A stretch of DNA of 64,000 bases, from NCBI GenBank assembly GCA_963782345.1, contig CAWAJF010000005.1:248001-312000 (forward strand). Reading direction: 5' to 3'. A program made the position numbers and the translations under genes. The stretch is from DASUPK01 sp963782345. Lineage in GTDB: Bacteria; Actinomycetota; Thermoleophilia; Solirubrobacterales; 70-9. The notes under the pieces were generated by a model. That model saw only the letters and a program-made list of their open reading frames with translations. It had not been told where the DNA came from and searched no databases. How positions within the stretch are numbered: the first letter of the stretch is position 1; each line of letters starts with the position of its first letter. Below are positions 1 to 8,373 of the stretch, one piece after another.

Positions 1-1
1 G

Positions 2-1180
2 GTCACCGACCTGCGCGCCTCGGCCCAGGACGGGCCCGTGATCAAACTCGTCAACAGCATCCTCGGCCAGGCCGTCGCCGAGGGCGCCTCGGACATCCAC
101 TTCGAGCCCGGAGATTCGGAGATGAGGATCCGGTTCCGGATCGACGGCGTCCTGCAGGAGACCGCGCGAGTGCCGAAGCGGATGATCGCGGGCGTGATCT
201 CACGGATCAAGATCATGAGCGAGCTGGACATCGCCGAGAAGCGGATCCCACAGGACGGCCGCGTCGGGGTGACGGTCGAGGGCAGGCGGATCGATCTGCG
301 AGTGACGACACTCCCCACCCAGGGCGGCGAGGGGGCCTCGATCCGGCTGCTCGACGAGGCATCGGCGCTGCGAACGCTCGACGACCTTGGCATGGAAGGA
401 GAGGCACGAGCGCGGTTCGAGGGCTCCTTCCGGGAGCCGTACGGGGCCGTCCTCGTCACCGGCCCGACGGGCGCCGGCAAGTCGACGACGCTCTATGCCG
501 CGCTCCAGGATCTGAACAAGGTGGACAAGCACATCGTCACGATCGAGGACCCGGTCGAGTATCGACTCACCGGCGTCAATCAGATCGGCGTCCACCGCAA
601 GGCGGGGCTCACCTTCGCGACGGGCCTGCGCTCGGTACTGCGGGCTGACCCCGATGTGATCATGGTCGGCGAGATCCGTGACGCGGAGACGGCCAGGATC
701 GCGATCGAGGCCGCCCTGACGGGTCACATGGTGCTGACCACGCTGCACACAAACGATGCTCCCGGGGCGATCACGCGGCTCCAGGAGATGGGAATCGAGT
801 CCTTTCTCACCTCATCTGCGATCGAGTGCGTCGTCGCCCAGCGGCTGGCCCGGCTGCTGTGCCCGCAGTGCAAGCGCCGCACCGTCGTCCCGCGGGAGGT
901 GCTGACGGAGGCCGGATTCAGGGTGGGCACGGACCTCGAGGCCTATGAGCCGGTTGGCTGTCCGCGCTGCCACGGCATCGGCTATCGCAGTCGGCTCGGG
1001 ATCTACTCCGTGATGGTGCTGAGCGACCGGATCAAGGAGATGGTCGTGAACCTCGCTTCCGAGGCCGAGATCGCCAAGGTCGCGATCGAGGAGGGGATGC
1101 TCACGCTCCGTGAAGCAGGGTTGGAGAAGGTGCGCGCCGGGCTGACCAGCGTGCAGGAGGTCTCCCGAGTCGCGAGCTGA
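2..1180 (+). CDS. pilB: Type IV pilus assembly ATPase PilB (5' end outside window)
   Basis: Hexameric extension ATPase of the type IV pilus, on the cytoplasmic side of PilC. The open frame runs back to base 2 and the residues before the GTG at 38 (DLRASAQDGP) read like the family, so the true start lies upstream of the window. Visible are the Walker A GPTGAGKST (from base 461), the DPDVIMVGEIRD Walker B block, the TLHTND His box and two zinc-binding CxxC pairs (CPQC, CPRC). The zinc motif plus the lack of a PilT-like C-terminus favour PilB/GspE over PilT. First gene of the pilBTC group. Confidence 0.95.
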   Translation, partial: VTDLRASAQDGPVIKLVNSILGQAVAEGASDIHFEPGDSEMRIRFRIDGVLQETARVPKRMIAGVISRIKIMSELDIAEKRIPQDGRVGVTVEGRRIDLRVTTLPTQGGEGASIRLLDEASALRTLDDLGMEGEARARFEGSFREPYGAVLVTGPTGAGKSTTLYAALQDLNKVDKHIVTIEDPVEYRLTGVNQIGVHRKAGLTFATGLRSVLRADPDVIMVGEIRDAETARIAIEAALTGHMVLTTLHTNDAPGAITRLQEMGIESFLTSSAIECVVAQRLARLLCPQCKRRTVVPREVLTEAGFRVGTDLEAYEPVGCPRCHGIGYRSRLGIYSVMVLSDRIKEMVVNLASEAEIAKVAIEEGMLTLREAGLEKVRAGLTSVQEVSRVAS

Positions 1181-1247
1181 CCAGGCGAGCTCAACCCCAA
1201 TATCGGGTGTCAAGGGCTGTGCCCGAATGGACGATTGGAGTCAGGTA

Positions 1248-2378
1248 ATGGAAGCTGCCCAGGCCACGAGAAAATTCGACTTCGCCGACGTGCTCACCCG
1301 GATGGCCGAGCAGCGTGCCTCCGACGTCCACCTCAGCCCCGGTTACCCGCCGGCCCTCCGCGTCCAGGGGCGAATCCTGCCCATGGAGGAGTACGGGCGG
1401 CTGATGCCGCAGGACACGCGGGACACCATCTACAGCCTGCTGAACGACGACCAGCGCAAGCGCTTCGAATCCCACAAGCAGCTCGATCTCGCCTACGCGG
1501 TCCCGGGGGTCGCACGCTTCCGAGTCAACTGCTTCTTCCAGCGCGGCTCGATCAGCGCCGCGTTCCGGCGCATTCCGCACCAGATCCCGGCGCTCGGCGA
1601 GCTCGGCCTGCCCAAGGTGCTCGAGGATTTCACCCGCAAGCCGCGCGGTCTGATCCTGGTGACCGGGCCGACGGGCTCCGGCAAGTCGACGTCGCTCGCG
1701 GCGATGATCGACATCATCAACGGGGAGCGCCAGGAGCACATCCTCACGATCGAGGACCCGATCGAGTTCCTGCATGGGCACAAGCGCTGCATCGTCAACC
1801 AGCGCGAGATCGGCGCCGACGCGGAGGACTTCGCGAGCGCGCTGAAGTCGGCGTTGCGCGAGGACCCTGACGTGATCCTTGTCGGGGAGATGAGAGACCT
1901 CGAGACGATGAGCACCGCCCTGACGGCCGCCGAGACCGGCCACCTCGTCTTCGCCACCCTGCACACGCAGTCGACCTCCCAGACGGTCGACCGGATCATC
2001 GACATCTTCCCCGCCGAGCAGCAGGCGCAGGTCAGGATGCAGCTTTCGATCGGGCTCCAGGGGATCGTCACCCAGCAGCTCCTACCGACCATGGATGGCT
2101 CCGGCCGGGTCGTCGCCTGCGAGGTGCTCGTCCCGACGCCGGCGGTCCGAAACCTGATCCGGGAGGGCAAGACGCACCAGATCTACTCCGCGATCCAGAC
2201 CGCCGGTTCGGTGGGTATGCAGACGATGGACGCGCACCTGGCCCAGCTCGTCCGCATGGGCCACCTGTCGCGCAAGCTCGCCGAGCAGCGGGCATCGGTG
2301 CCGGAGGAGCTCAAGCGCCTGCTGGGCCCCGTCGCGCACGCCGAGCCCTCCGCTGCCGCGATGACGAACGGAGGATGA
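1248..2378 (+). CDS. pilT: Type IV pilus retraction ATPase PilT
   Basis: ATPase that depolymerises the pilus for retraction (twitching). Walker A GPTGSGKST lies near residue 140. ILTIEDPIE (Asp box), DPDVILVGEMRDLET (Walker B) and ATLHT (His box) follow; the zinc CxxC pairs of PilB are absent, as expected for PilT. I chose the ATG at 1248 because GGAG at 1237-1240 sits 7 nt ahead; an in-frame ATG at 1227 would add seven residues without a good ribosome site. It ends one base before pilC, so the two are probably translationally coupled. Confidence 0.95.
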   Translation: MEAAQATRKFDFADVLTRMAEQRASDVHLSPGYPPALRVQGRILPMEEYGRLMPQDTRDTIYSLLNDDQRKRFESHKQLDLAYAVPGVARFRVNCFFQRGSISAAFRRIPHQIPALGELGLPKVLEDFTRKPRGLILVTGPTGSGKSTSLAAMIDIINGERQEHILTIEDPIEFLHGHKRCIVNQREIGADAEDFASALKSALREDPDVILVGEMRDLETMSTALTAAETGHLVFATLHTQSTSQTVDRIIDIFPAEQQAQVRMQLSIGLQGIVTQQLLPTMDGSGRVVACEVLVPTPAVRNLIREGKTHQIYSAIQTAGSVGMQTMDAHLAQLVRMGHLSRKLAEQRASVPEELKRLLGPVAHAEPSAAAMTNGG

Positions 2379-2379
2379 G

Positions 2380-3615
2380 TTGAGTACCTACGCCTTCCGG
2401 GCGGTGGACGTAGCCGGCGTCCCCTCGCGCGGCGAAGTCGACGCTGAGACCAAGATGCAGGTGAGCGAGCAGCTCCGCGAGCGCGGCCTGATCGTCCTCG
2501 ACGTCGCCGAGAAGAACGAGCAGTTTCGGCTCGAGAAGCTCTTCGACCGGTTTCGGCATGTCAAGACCCGTGAGCTCGCGGTGTTCGCGCGGCAGTTCGC
2601 GACCCTCGTCGCCTCGGGGATGCCGATGCTGCGCTCGCTCTACACCCTCGAGGACCAGACCGAGGACGAGCGGCTGGCGGGGGCGATCGCCGGGGTTCGC
2701 GAGGATGTGGAGGCCGGCAGTTCGCTCGGGGATGCGATGGAGCGCCGGCCGCAGGTCTTCGAGCCGCTCTTCCGGGCGATGGTGCGCTCCGGCGAGAGCT
2801 CCGGGCGCCTCGAGGAGTCCCTCGATCGGGTCGCCTTTCAGCTCGAGAAGATGGACGCCCTGAAGCGCCAGATCAAGTCGGCGATGTTCTACCCCGTGTT
2901 CCTGTTCAGCGTGGCCATCCTGGTGATGCTGGCGGTGGTGATCTTCATCGTCCCGGTGTTCGCCAACGTCTTCAAGGAGATTGCGGCCAGCAGCCCGGGC
3001 GAGTCCGCAGACCTCCCAGCGCTCACCCAGGTCACGATGGGCTTCTCGAACTTCGTCACCGGTTTCTGGTTCGTCTGGCTGCCCGGCTCGATCGGCCTGT
3101 TCGTCGGCTTCTCGCAATGGAAGAGGACCGACTCGGGACGCGCCCAGTGGGACCGGCTCAAGCTGAGGTTGCCGGCCCACATCGGGGACGTCGTCGGCAA
3201 GGTCGCCGTGGCGCGCTGGTCGCGGACCTTCTCGGGCGCCGTCGGGTCGGGCGTCCCGATCCTGGAGTCGATCAACCTGGTCGGCCAGACCTCCGGCAAC
3301 GTCATGGTCGAGCAGTCGATGGACGCGGTCTACGAGTCGGTGAAGGGGGGCGGGACGATCGCCCACCCGATCGAGCAGAGCGACGTGTTCCCCCCGATGG
3401 TGAGCCACATGATCTCGGTGGGGGAGGAGACCGGGCAGCTCGAGTCGATGCTGACCAAGATCGCCGACTTCTACGAGGCCGAGGTCGACGCCAAGGTGAA
3501 GGCTCTCACCTCGCTGCTCGAGCCGATCATGATCCTGTTCGTCGGCGGCATGGTCGGTTTCATCGTGATCTCGATGTACCTGCCGCTGTTCTCCCTGTAC
3601 GACAAGATCCGCTGA
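2380..3615 (+). CDS. pilC: Type IV pilus inner-membrane platform protein PilC
   Basis: Polytopic platform protein of the pilus motor, contacting PilB and PilT. 411 residues with two GspF-type domains: the first contains ELAVFARQFATLVASGMPML, the second ARWSRTFSGAVGSGVPIL. Hydrophobic segments lie near residues 170-195, 225-245 and 380-405, the usual GspF topology. Starts with TTG (MSTYAFRAVDV) with GGAGG at 2370-2374, inside the end of pilT. The following 410 bp have no gene but hold a riboswitch. Confidence 0.95.
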   Translation: MSTYAFRAVDVAGVPSRGEVDAETKMQVSEQLRERGLIVLDVAEKNEQFRLEKLFDRFRHVKTRELAVFARQFATLVASGMPMLRSLYTLEDQTEDERLAGAIAGVREDVEAGSSLGDAMERRPQVFEPLFRAMVRSGESSGRLEESLDRVAFQLEKMDALKRQIKSAMFYPVFLFSVAILVMLAVVIFIVPVFANVFKEIAASSPGESADLPALTQVTMGFSNFVTGFWFVWLPGSIGLFVGFSQWKRTDSGRAQWDRLKLRLPAHIGDVVGKVAVARWSRTFSGAVGSGVPILESINLVGQTSGNVMVEQSMDAVYESVKGGGTIAHPIEQSDVFPPMVSHMISVGEETGQLESMLTKIADFYEAEVDAKVKALTSLLEPIMILFVGGMVGFIVISMYLPLFSLYDKIR

Positions 3616-3872
3616 CGCAGCCGCATCCCGGCAGGTCCGGTCGCTGAGCGCTCCGCGAAGGCGGCCATCTTCGGGTCGGTGCCGCAGGCGGTCGATTCGA
3701 CCACCGGGGAGAGGTTTCACCCGGGAGGGCTGACTCGACGCTCCCACACATTCGGCCGCCGAGCCCCCTGGTAGACGCACGTTCTAGTGCAATGCCCTCA
3801 GCACTATTGAGGGACTTGCTAAAGCGCTCGGCGCCACCGCCGATGGACCCTGCGTAAAGGAAAAGCCAGGGC
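3616..3872. other. Gene-free stretch upstream of the riboswitch
   Basis: No credible coding sequence on either strand. It must contain the pilA promoter, but I cannot point to convincing -35/-10 boxes. An inverted repeat, CCCTCA (3795-3800) and TGAGGG (3808-3813) with a 7-nt loop, is the only clear structure; it could be a pilC-side terminator remnant or a regulator site. Confidence 0.4.
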
Positions 3873-3966
3873 CTTCGGTGAGAAAGGCAAACCCATCGCG
3901 AGGTGGGGACGCAAAGCCATCGGAGCTCCGAGAGAAATCGAGGAGTCAGCCGGGTTGCCACCGGGG
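3873..3966 (+). ncRNA. Cyclic-di-GMP-I (GEMM) riboswitch upstream of pilA
   Basis: Matches the class I c-di-GMP aptamer. CTTCGGTG (3873-3880) pairs with CACCGGGG (3959-3966) as P1. Then come the conserved GGCAAACC, a stem CCCATC/GGTGGG capped by the GNRA loop GCGA (3897-3900), the signature GGGACGCAAAGCC (3905-3917), a second stem (about 3925-3945), and GTCAGCCGGGTTGCC (3945-3959). GEMM RNAs bind c-di-GMP between the two helices and are often found upstream of pilin genes. It lies 59 nt before the pilA start with no intrinsic terminator in between, so translational control is more likely. Confidence 0.95.
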
Positions 3967-4009
3967 TCAACGGACTTCGACGGCCACGGGGCTCTGGCAC
4001 GGAGATCTA

Positions 4010-4022
4010 GACCTAGGAGGTC
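4010..4022 (+). promoter_or_regulatory. Possible Shine-Dalgarno-sequestering hairpin of pilA
   Basis: GACCT (4010-4014) can pair with AGGTC (4018-4022), placing the strong ribosome site AGGAGG (4015-4020) in loop and stem. TCTGG (about 3993-3997) can also pair with CCAGA over the start codon. Together they could be the riboswitch expression platform. Short stems, so uncertain. Confidence 0.4.
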
Positions 4023-4025
4023 CAG

Positions 4026-4469
4026 ATGATTATGAAGCTCCGTGAGCGGATGGCCAAAGGCGAGGAGGGCTTCACCCTCATTGAGCTCCTGGTCGTCATG
4101 CTCATCATTGGAATTCTGGCCGCGATCGCGATCCCGACGTTCTTCAACCAGAAGCAGAAGGCGCAGGACGCGGACACGAAGGCCATGGCACACACGGCTC
4201 AGACGGCGATCGAGACCTATGCGACCGATAACGGTGGTAAGTACACGGGCGCGACGCCGGCCCTCCTCAAGGGGATCGAGCAGACGATCGATCAGCCAAA
4301 CGTGACGGTGGTATCCGCCACGGACAACGGCTATGAGGTCCAGGTGAAGAACCCGACCACCACCCACACGTTCAACATCAAGCGGGACGGTGCAACCGGT
4401 GCGTTCAGCTACACCTGCCTGCCCGTTGGCAATGGCGGTTGCCCGACCAGCGGCAACTGGGGTCAGTAG
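4026..4469 (+). CDS. pilA: Type IV major pilin PilA
   Basis: Structural subunit of the pilus. It has a short leader, MIMKLRERMAKGEEG, then the processing site G|FTLIE with Glu5, and a hydrophobic helix LLVVMLIIGILAAIAIP; cleavage and N-methylation are expected from the PilD encoded downstream. The mature part is about 130 residues, with two C-terminal cysteines (CLPVGNGGC) able to close a D-loop disulfide. ATG at 4026 follows AGGAGG by 5 nt. It is preceded by a c-di-GMP riboswitch and followed by a strong terminator, consistent with a separately controlled, highly expressed monocistronic message. Confidence 0.95.
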   Translation: MIMKLRERMAKGEEGFTLIELLVVMLIIGILAAIAIPTFFNQKQKAQDADTKAMAHTAQTAIETYATDNGGKYTGATPALLKGIEQTIDQPNVTVVSATDNGYEVQVKNPTTTHTFNIKRDGATGAFSYTCLPVGNGGCPTSGNWGQ

Positions 4470-4521
4470 GTAGATCAGCCAGTCAGTGCGCGTGACGCGC
4501 ATCAATGTCACGCCGAGCAGA

Positions 4522-4552
4522 GGGCGGGCCTTCGGGCCCGCCCTTCGCTTTC
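4522..4552 (+). terminator. Intrinsic terminator after pilA
   Basis: Perfect 9-bp stem GGGCGGGCC (4522-4530) / GGCCCGCCC (4535-4543) with a TTCG tetraloop, followed by TTCGCTTTCT. Separates pilA from the minor-pilin genes. Confidence 0.85.
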
Positions 4553-4683
4553 TCGGGCCCGATTAGAACGATTGGCCAGACCGACCTAATCCTGGGTATC
4601 GGCGCGGGCGGCTCGCGTGCCGATGGGTGAGGCAGAGGTCTCAGCACACCTCGATCTCAATGGGACACCTGAATCCGACACAC

Positions 4684-6075
4684 ATGCGCAGTGACGCGGC
4701 GGGTTTCGCGCTGATCGAGGTCCTGATCAGCGCCATCATCCTGCTGACCGTCGCGGCGGGGGTGTTCACGGCTTTCGACGCCGGCACCCGCGCCACTGCC
4801 CTCGAGCGGCATCGGGCCCAAGCCAATGCGCTCGCCGAGCAGGACCTGGAGCGGGTTCGCTCCAAGCGCATCGTGGAGCTGACGACGCTCAACGAGACCC
4901 GAAACGTGACCGCGGACGGGACCGTCTACACCGTCGTCTCCCGCTCCAAGTTCCTGACCGAGACCGCGACCACCAGCACCTGCGCCTCGGGCACCGGGTC
5001 GCGCGATTACCTGCAGCTCACCTCGACGGTCACCTGGCCCGGGATCGGCGTCCATCCGCCGGTGACCGCGGCAACCGTCGTCTCACCGCCGAGCGGCTCG
5101 CTGGTGCCGGACAGCGGATCCCTGCTGGTCCAGGTCGACGACGCGAGCAGCAACGGGATCCCCGGCGTCACCCTGAACGGCAGCGGCGCCGGCTCGTTCA
5201 CCGGCAGCACGGGATCGACGGGCTGCGTGCTGTGGCGGAATCTTCCCGCCGGGAACTACACCATGACCGCCTCCGGGGCGGTCTCGGGCATGGTCGATCC
5301 TGACGGCAACGCGCCGGCGCCACAGACGGTGAGCGTGGTCGACCAGGCCACCGACACGGTCAACCTCCAGTACGACCGCCCGGGCGCCCTGACGGTGAGC
5401 TTCAAGACCGAGCCCTACGGCAACGGCACCCCGATCGCCTCGAACGCCGACGGGGTGCTTGTTTGGAACTCGGGGATGAGCGTGGCGAAGCAGTTCACGA
5501 CCGCCAGCCCGCAAGCGACCATCACGACGCCGAGCGCTCTGTACCCCTTCCCGTCGCCCTCGTCGTATGCCGTGTACGCGGGCTCCTGCGCCGACAACAA
5601 TCCGGACCCGAGCGGAAACGGGTCGAACGCGGGCGCGATCGGCAATGTCGTCGTCCCGGCCGGAGGGACCGGAACGCTCGCGCCCAAGTACATCGAGCTG
5701 CCGGCGCTGCACCTGACCGTGCTCGACGGGGGCGACTCGTGGTGGAACCAGGGCTCACCCGTCGCGGGTGCGCGTGTACGGATCACCGACGTGAACTGCT
5801 CGGTCACTCGCACCTACGCCACGAACAGCGCGAAGCAGCTGGCCGACACGCCGACCGGGCCGACCGATCCCGGCCTGCCCTACGGCACCGACTACAGGAT
5901 CTGCGCGGACGCCCAAATCGGCAGCCAGCACTACATGAACTACGTCAGGACGAGCTCCTGGTGGGGCAACCCGATCGAGGACGTGCCGGTGACCAACCCG
6001 ACCTCGGGCACCGTCAGGACGATCTCCCTGAAGGGCACCGGCTCGACCTCCGGCTCGGGGGCGGTGTGCCCATGA
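4684..6075 (+). CDS. Minor pilin-like protein (PilV type) with transthyretin-like domains
   Basis: Large pilin-like protein. The start MRSDAAG|FALIEVLISAIILLTVAAG gives a 7-residue leader much like the next gene's, so I prefer ATG 4684 over GTG 4627 or ATG 4660; none has a clear ribosome site. After the pilin helix (to about residue 60), a region with VDDASSNGIPGVTLNGSG and LPAGNYTMTASG resembles carboxypeptidase-regulatory/Cna-B-type beta domains, and GSPVAGARVRITD suggests a second one near the C-terminus. At 463 residues it is far longer than typical PilV. It may sit at the pilus tip and bind a surface (inference). Overlaps the next gene by 4 bp (ATGA). Confidence 0.8.
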   Translation: MRSDAAGFALIEVLISAIILLTVAAGVFTAFDAGTRATALERHRAQANALAEQDLERVRSKRIVELTTLNETRNVTADGTVYTVVSRSKFLTETATTSTCASGTGSRDYLQLTSTVTWPGIGVHPPVTAATVVSPPSGSLVPDSGSLLVQVDDASSNGIPGVTLNGSGAGSFTGSTGSTGCVLWRNLPAGNYTMTASGAVSGMVDPDGNAPAPQTVSVVDQATDTVNLQYDRPGALTVSFKTEPYGNGTPIASNADGVLVWNSGMSVAKQFTTASPQATITTPSALYPFPSPSSYAVYAGSCADNNPDPSGNGSNAGAIGNVVVPAGGTGTLAPKYIELPALHLTVLDGGDSWWNQGSPVAGARVRITDVNCSVTRTYATNSAKQLADTPTGPTDPGLPYGTDYRICADAQIGSQHYMNYVRTSSWWGNPIEDVPVTNPTSGTVRTISLKGTGSTSGSGAVCP

Positions 6076-6767
6076 GGGATGAGAGCGGATTCACGATCGT
6101 GGAGCTGCTGGTCAGCATCCTGGCGTCGATGGCGATTCTCTCGGCGATCGTGATGATCACCACCGTCGCCACCCACAATCAGGATCGGATCGCGAGGAGG
6201 GTGGTCGCCAACGAGCGGGCGCGACCGCTGATGACGCGCGTGGTCCAGGAGCTCCACGCCGCCTGCATCGCGCCGGGCATCGTTCCGATCATCGGCGACG
6301 GCACCGCCAACGGCAGCAGCGCGACGCGGATCAGCTTCCTCTCGAAGAGCGGCAGCGACGTCAGTCCCGTTCCGGACAAGCACGTGATCACCCTCACGGG
6401 GACCACCTTGAGTGAGTACGTCTACCCGGGGACGAGTTCCCAGGCACCCTGGAACTTCTCGGGCACCGCCTCCTCGTCGTCGAAGCCGCAGCTGCTGACC
6501 GACGTCTCCGCGCCCTCCGGGACGGTCTTCAGCTACTACGGCTTCGTCAACGGGCAGCTCTCCACGACCCCGTTCCCGGCCTCGCCGGGCCTCAGCGCGA
6601 CCGATGCGGCGCACACCGCGATCGTCAGGATCGGCTTGACCATCTCTCCAAACGGCGGCGCCTCACGGCTCGACCAGCGCTCGCCGATCACCCTGGAGGA
6701 CTCCGTGGACCTGCGTCTCGAGAACGCCGGCCAGTACCCGAACCAGGACAACCTGCCATGCGTCTGA
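6072..6767 (+). CDS. Minor pilin-like protein (PilW/PilJ type)
   Basis: 231-residue prepilin: leader MRDESG, then FTIVELLVSILASMAILSAIVMI, with the conserved Glu at +5. The rest is Ser/Thr-rich with no recognised domain; the position between PilV-like and PilX-like genes matches the usual fimU-pilV-pilW-pilX order of minor pilins that prime assembly. The ATG overlaps the preceding stop (ATGA), and the 3' end overlaps the next gene by 10 bp, indicating one transcript. No leader of its own, hence absorbed in a longer upstream frame; ATG 6072 is the natural start. Confidence 0.85.
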   Translation: MRDESGFTIVELLVSILASMAILSAIVMITTVATHNQDRIARRVVANERARPLMTRVVQELHAACIAPGIVPIIGDGTANGSSATRISFLSKSGSDVSPVPDKHVITLTGTTLSEYVYPGTSSQAPWNFSGTASSSSKPQLLTDVSAPSGTVFSYYGFVNGQLSTTPFPASPGLSATDAAHTAIVRIGLTISPNGGASRLDQRSPITLEDSVDLRLENAGQYPNQDNLPCV

Positions 6768-8371
6768 ACCAGATCCGTCACCGACTCGCAGATCTCGCAC
6801 ACGGCGAGGAGGGCTGGACGATGATCGCGGTGATCGGAGCGGTCGCGATGATCAGCCTGCTCGTCACAGCCGCGCTGGCCGCCACCAACTCCGACCAGCG
6901 CCTGACCATGCGGGACCTCGATCAGAAGCGGGCCTACGCGGCTGCGCAGTCGGGAATCGCCGACTACTCGTACCACCTGAACAACGACAACGGCTACTGG
7001 GCCCGGTGCACCGACGTCCCGACGCCCAACGCGATCAACCAGAAGGGCTCGACCGCCAACCGGCGGCCGGTTCCCGGCTCGACGGACGGCTCAAGCTACG
7101 CGATCGAGCTGCTCCCGGCCACCGGGCAGAGCTCCTGTAACCCGAGTGACCCCGGCGGATCGATGCTCGAGTCGAACGGGCAGAACATCGGCACCTTCCG
7201 GATCCGCTCCACCGGCTACGAGGGCAACACCAAGGCCTCGATCGTGGCGTCCTACAAGCAGGCCAGCTTCCTCGACTACCTCTACTTCACCCAGCTCGAG
7301 ACCTCCGATCCGGTCACCTACGGGTTCCCGAACCCCTCGGCGGCCCTGACCGGCGCGTATTCGCAGTGCGAGAAGTACCGGCGCGACGGCCGCGAGAGCC
7401 AGCCCATCCCCAACTCCGGCGGGCAGTACTGCGACAGGATCGTGTTCGTCTCCGCGGATGTGATCAACGGCCCGCTGCACACGAACGACGACCTCGCGAT
7501 CTGTGGCTCGCCCCAGTTCGGGCGCACCTCGAGCGACACGACGGAGGTCAGCGCCCCACCGGTGGGCTGGATCAATGGCGGATGCGGCGGCGGCGCGAAC
7601 CCGGTCTTCCTCGGGCCACTGGCGCCGAACGCCCCGGTGCTCACGCCGCCCGCGACCAACACGGAACTCAAGGACATCGCTGGACCGAGCTACACGTACA
7701 CGGGTCAGACCCGCATCACCCTGAGCGGCGGCAACATGCAGATCAACGGCGGGTCCTTCATCCCGATCCCGAGCAGCGGCGTCGTCTACGTCCAGAACGG
7801 AAACTGCACCGCTTCGGACTACTCGCCGTTCACCGCCACCTATCCGCAGTCATCCGGATGCGGCAACGCGATCGTCCGCGGCAGCTACAGCGGACAGCTG
7901 ACGATCGCCTCCGAGAACGACATCATCATCGACGGGGACATTCGGCGCTCGGGGGATGGCCTGCTCGGGCTGGTCTCCAACAACTTCGTCCGGGTGAAGC
8001 ACCCGATCTGTTTCTACTGGGACCTGAACTGCAGCAACGGGACGGTCACCGCCCAGACCGACAAGAACCAGTGCAACAACGGCAGAAACGGCAACGGCTC
8101 CCTGTCCGACGTGGAGATCGACGCGGCGATCCTGGCGATCAAGCACTCGTTCATCGTCGACCACTACGACTGCGGCAACGACCTCGGGACGCTGACCGTG
8201 AACGGCGCGATCGCTCAGAAGTTCAGGGGCGCGGTCGGGACCACCGGGGGCCATGGCTACTTCAAGGCCTACGACTACGACGAGCGGCTCAAGTACCTAT
8301 CGCCGCCGCACTTCTTCGATCCGGTGCAGTCCGCCTGGCACGTGCAGCGCGAGACCCTGGACTTCCCGTAG
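6758..8371 (+). CDS. PilX-like pilus assembly protein, large
   Basis: 537 residues with an N-terminal pilin-like segment: HGEEGWTMIAVIGAVAMI and SLLVTAALAATNSDQRLTMR, then RAYAAAQSGIADYSYHL, which is typical of PilX/general-secretion pilus proteins (the AQSGI stretch after the helix). The processing site is unusual: G|WTMIA lacks Glu at +5, as in GspK-like subunits. The C-terminal half (ENDIIIDGDIRRSGDGLLGL and following) resembles the repetitive beta region of such proteins. Probably a minor pilus subunit; no catalytic motif. Starts within the end of the preceding gene. Confidence 0.75.
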   Translation: MRLNQIRHRLADLAHGEEGWTMIAVIGAVAMISLLVTAALAATNSDQRLTMRDLDQKRAYAAAQSGIADYSYHLNNDNGYWARCTDVPTPNAINQKGSTANRRPVPGSTDGSSYAIELLPATGQSSCNPSDPGGSMLESNGQNIGTFRIRSTGYEGNTKASIVASYKQASFLDYLYFTQLETSDPVTYGFPNPSAALTGAYSQCEKYRRDGRESQPIPNSGGQYCDRIVFVSADVINGPLHTNDDLAICGSPQFGRTSSDTTEVSAPPVGWINGGCGGGANPVFLGPLAPNAPVLTPPATNTELKDIAGPSYTYTGQTRITLSGGNMQINGGSFIPIPSSGVVYVQNGNCTASDYSPFTATYPQSSGCGNAIVRGSYSGQLTIASENDIIIDGDIRRSGDGLLGLVSNNFVRVKHPICFYWDLNCSNGTVTAQTDKNQCNNGRNGNGSLSDVEIDAAILAIKHSFIVDHYDCGNDLGTLTVNGAIAQKFRGAVGTTGGHGYFKAYDYDERLKYLSPPHFFDPVQSAWHVQRETLDFP

Positions 8372-8373
8372 CG

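Noticed and set aside
2311..3780. A 489-residue reverse-strand open frame over pilC
   Set aside because: Same artefact; pilC is unmistakable on the forward strand.
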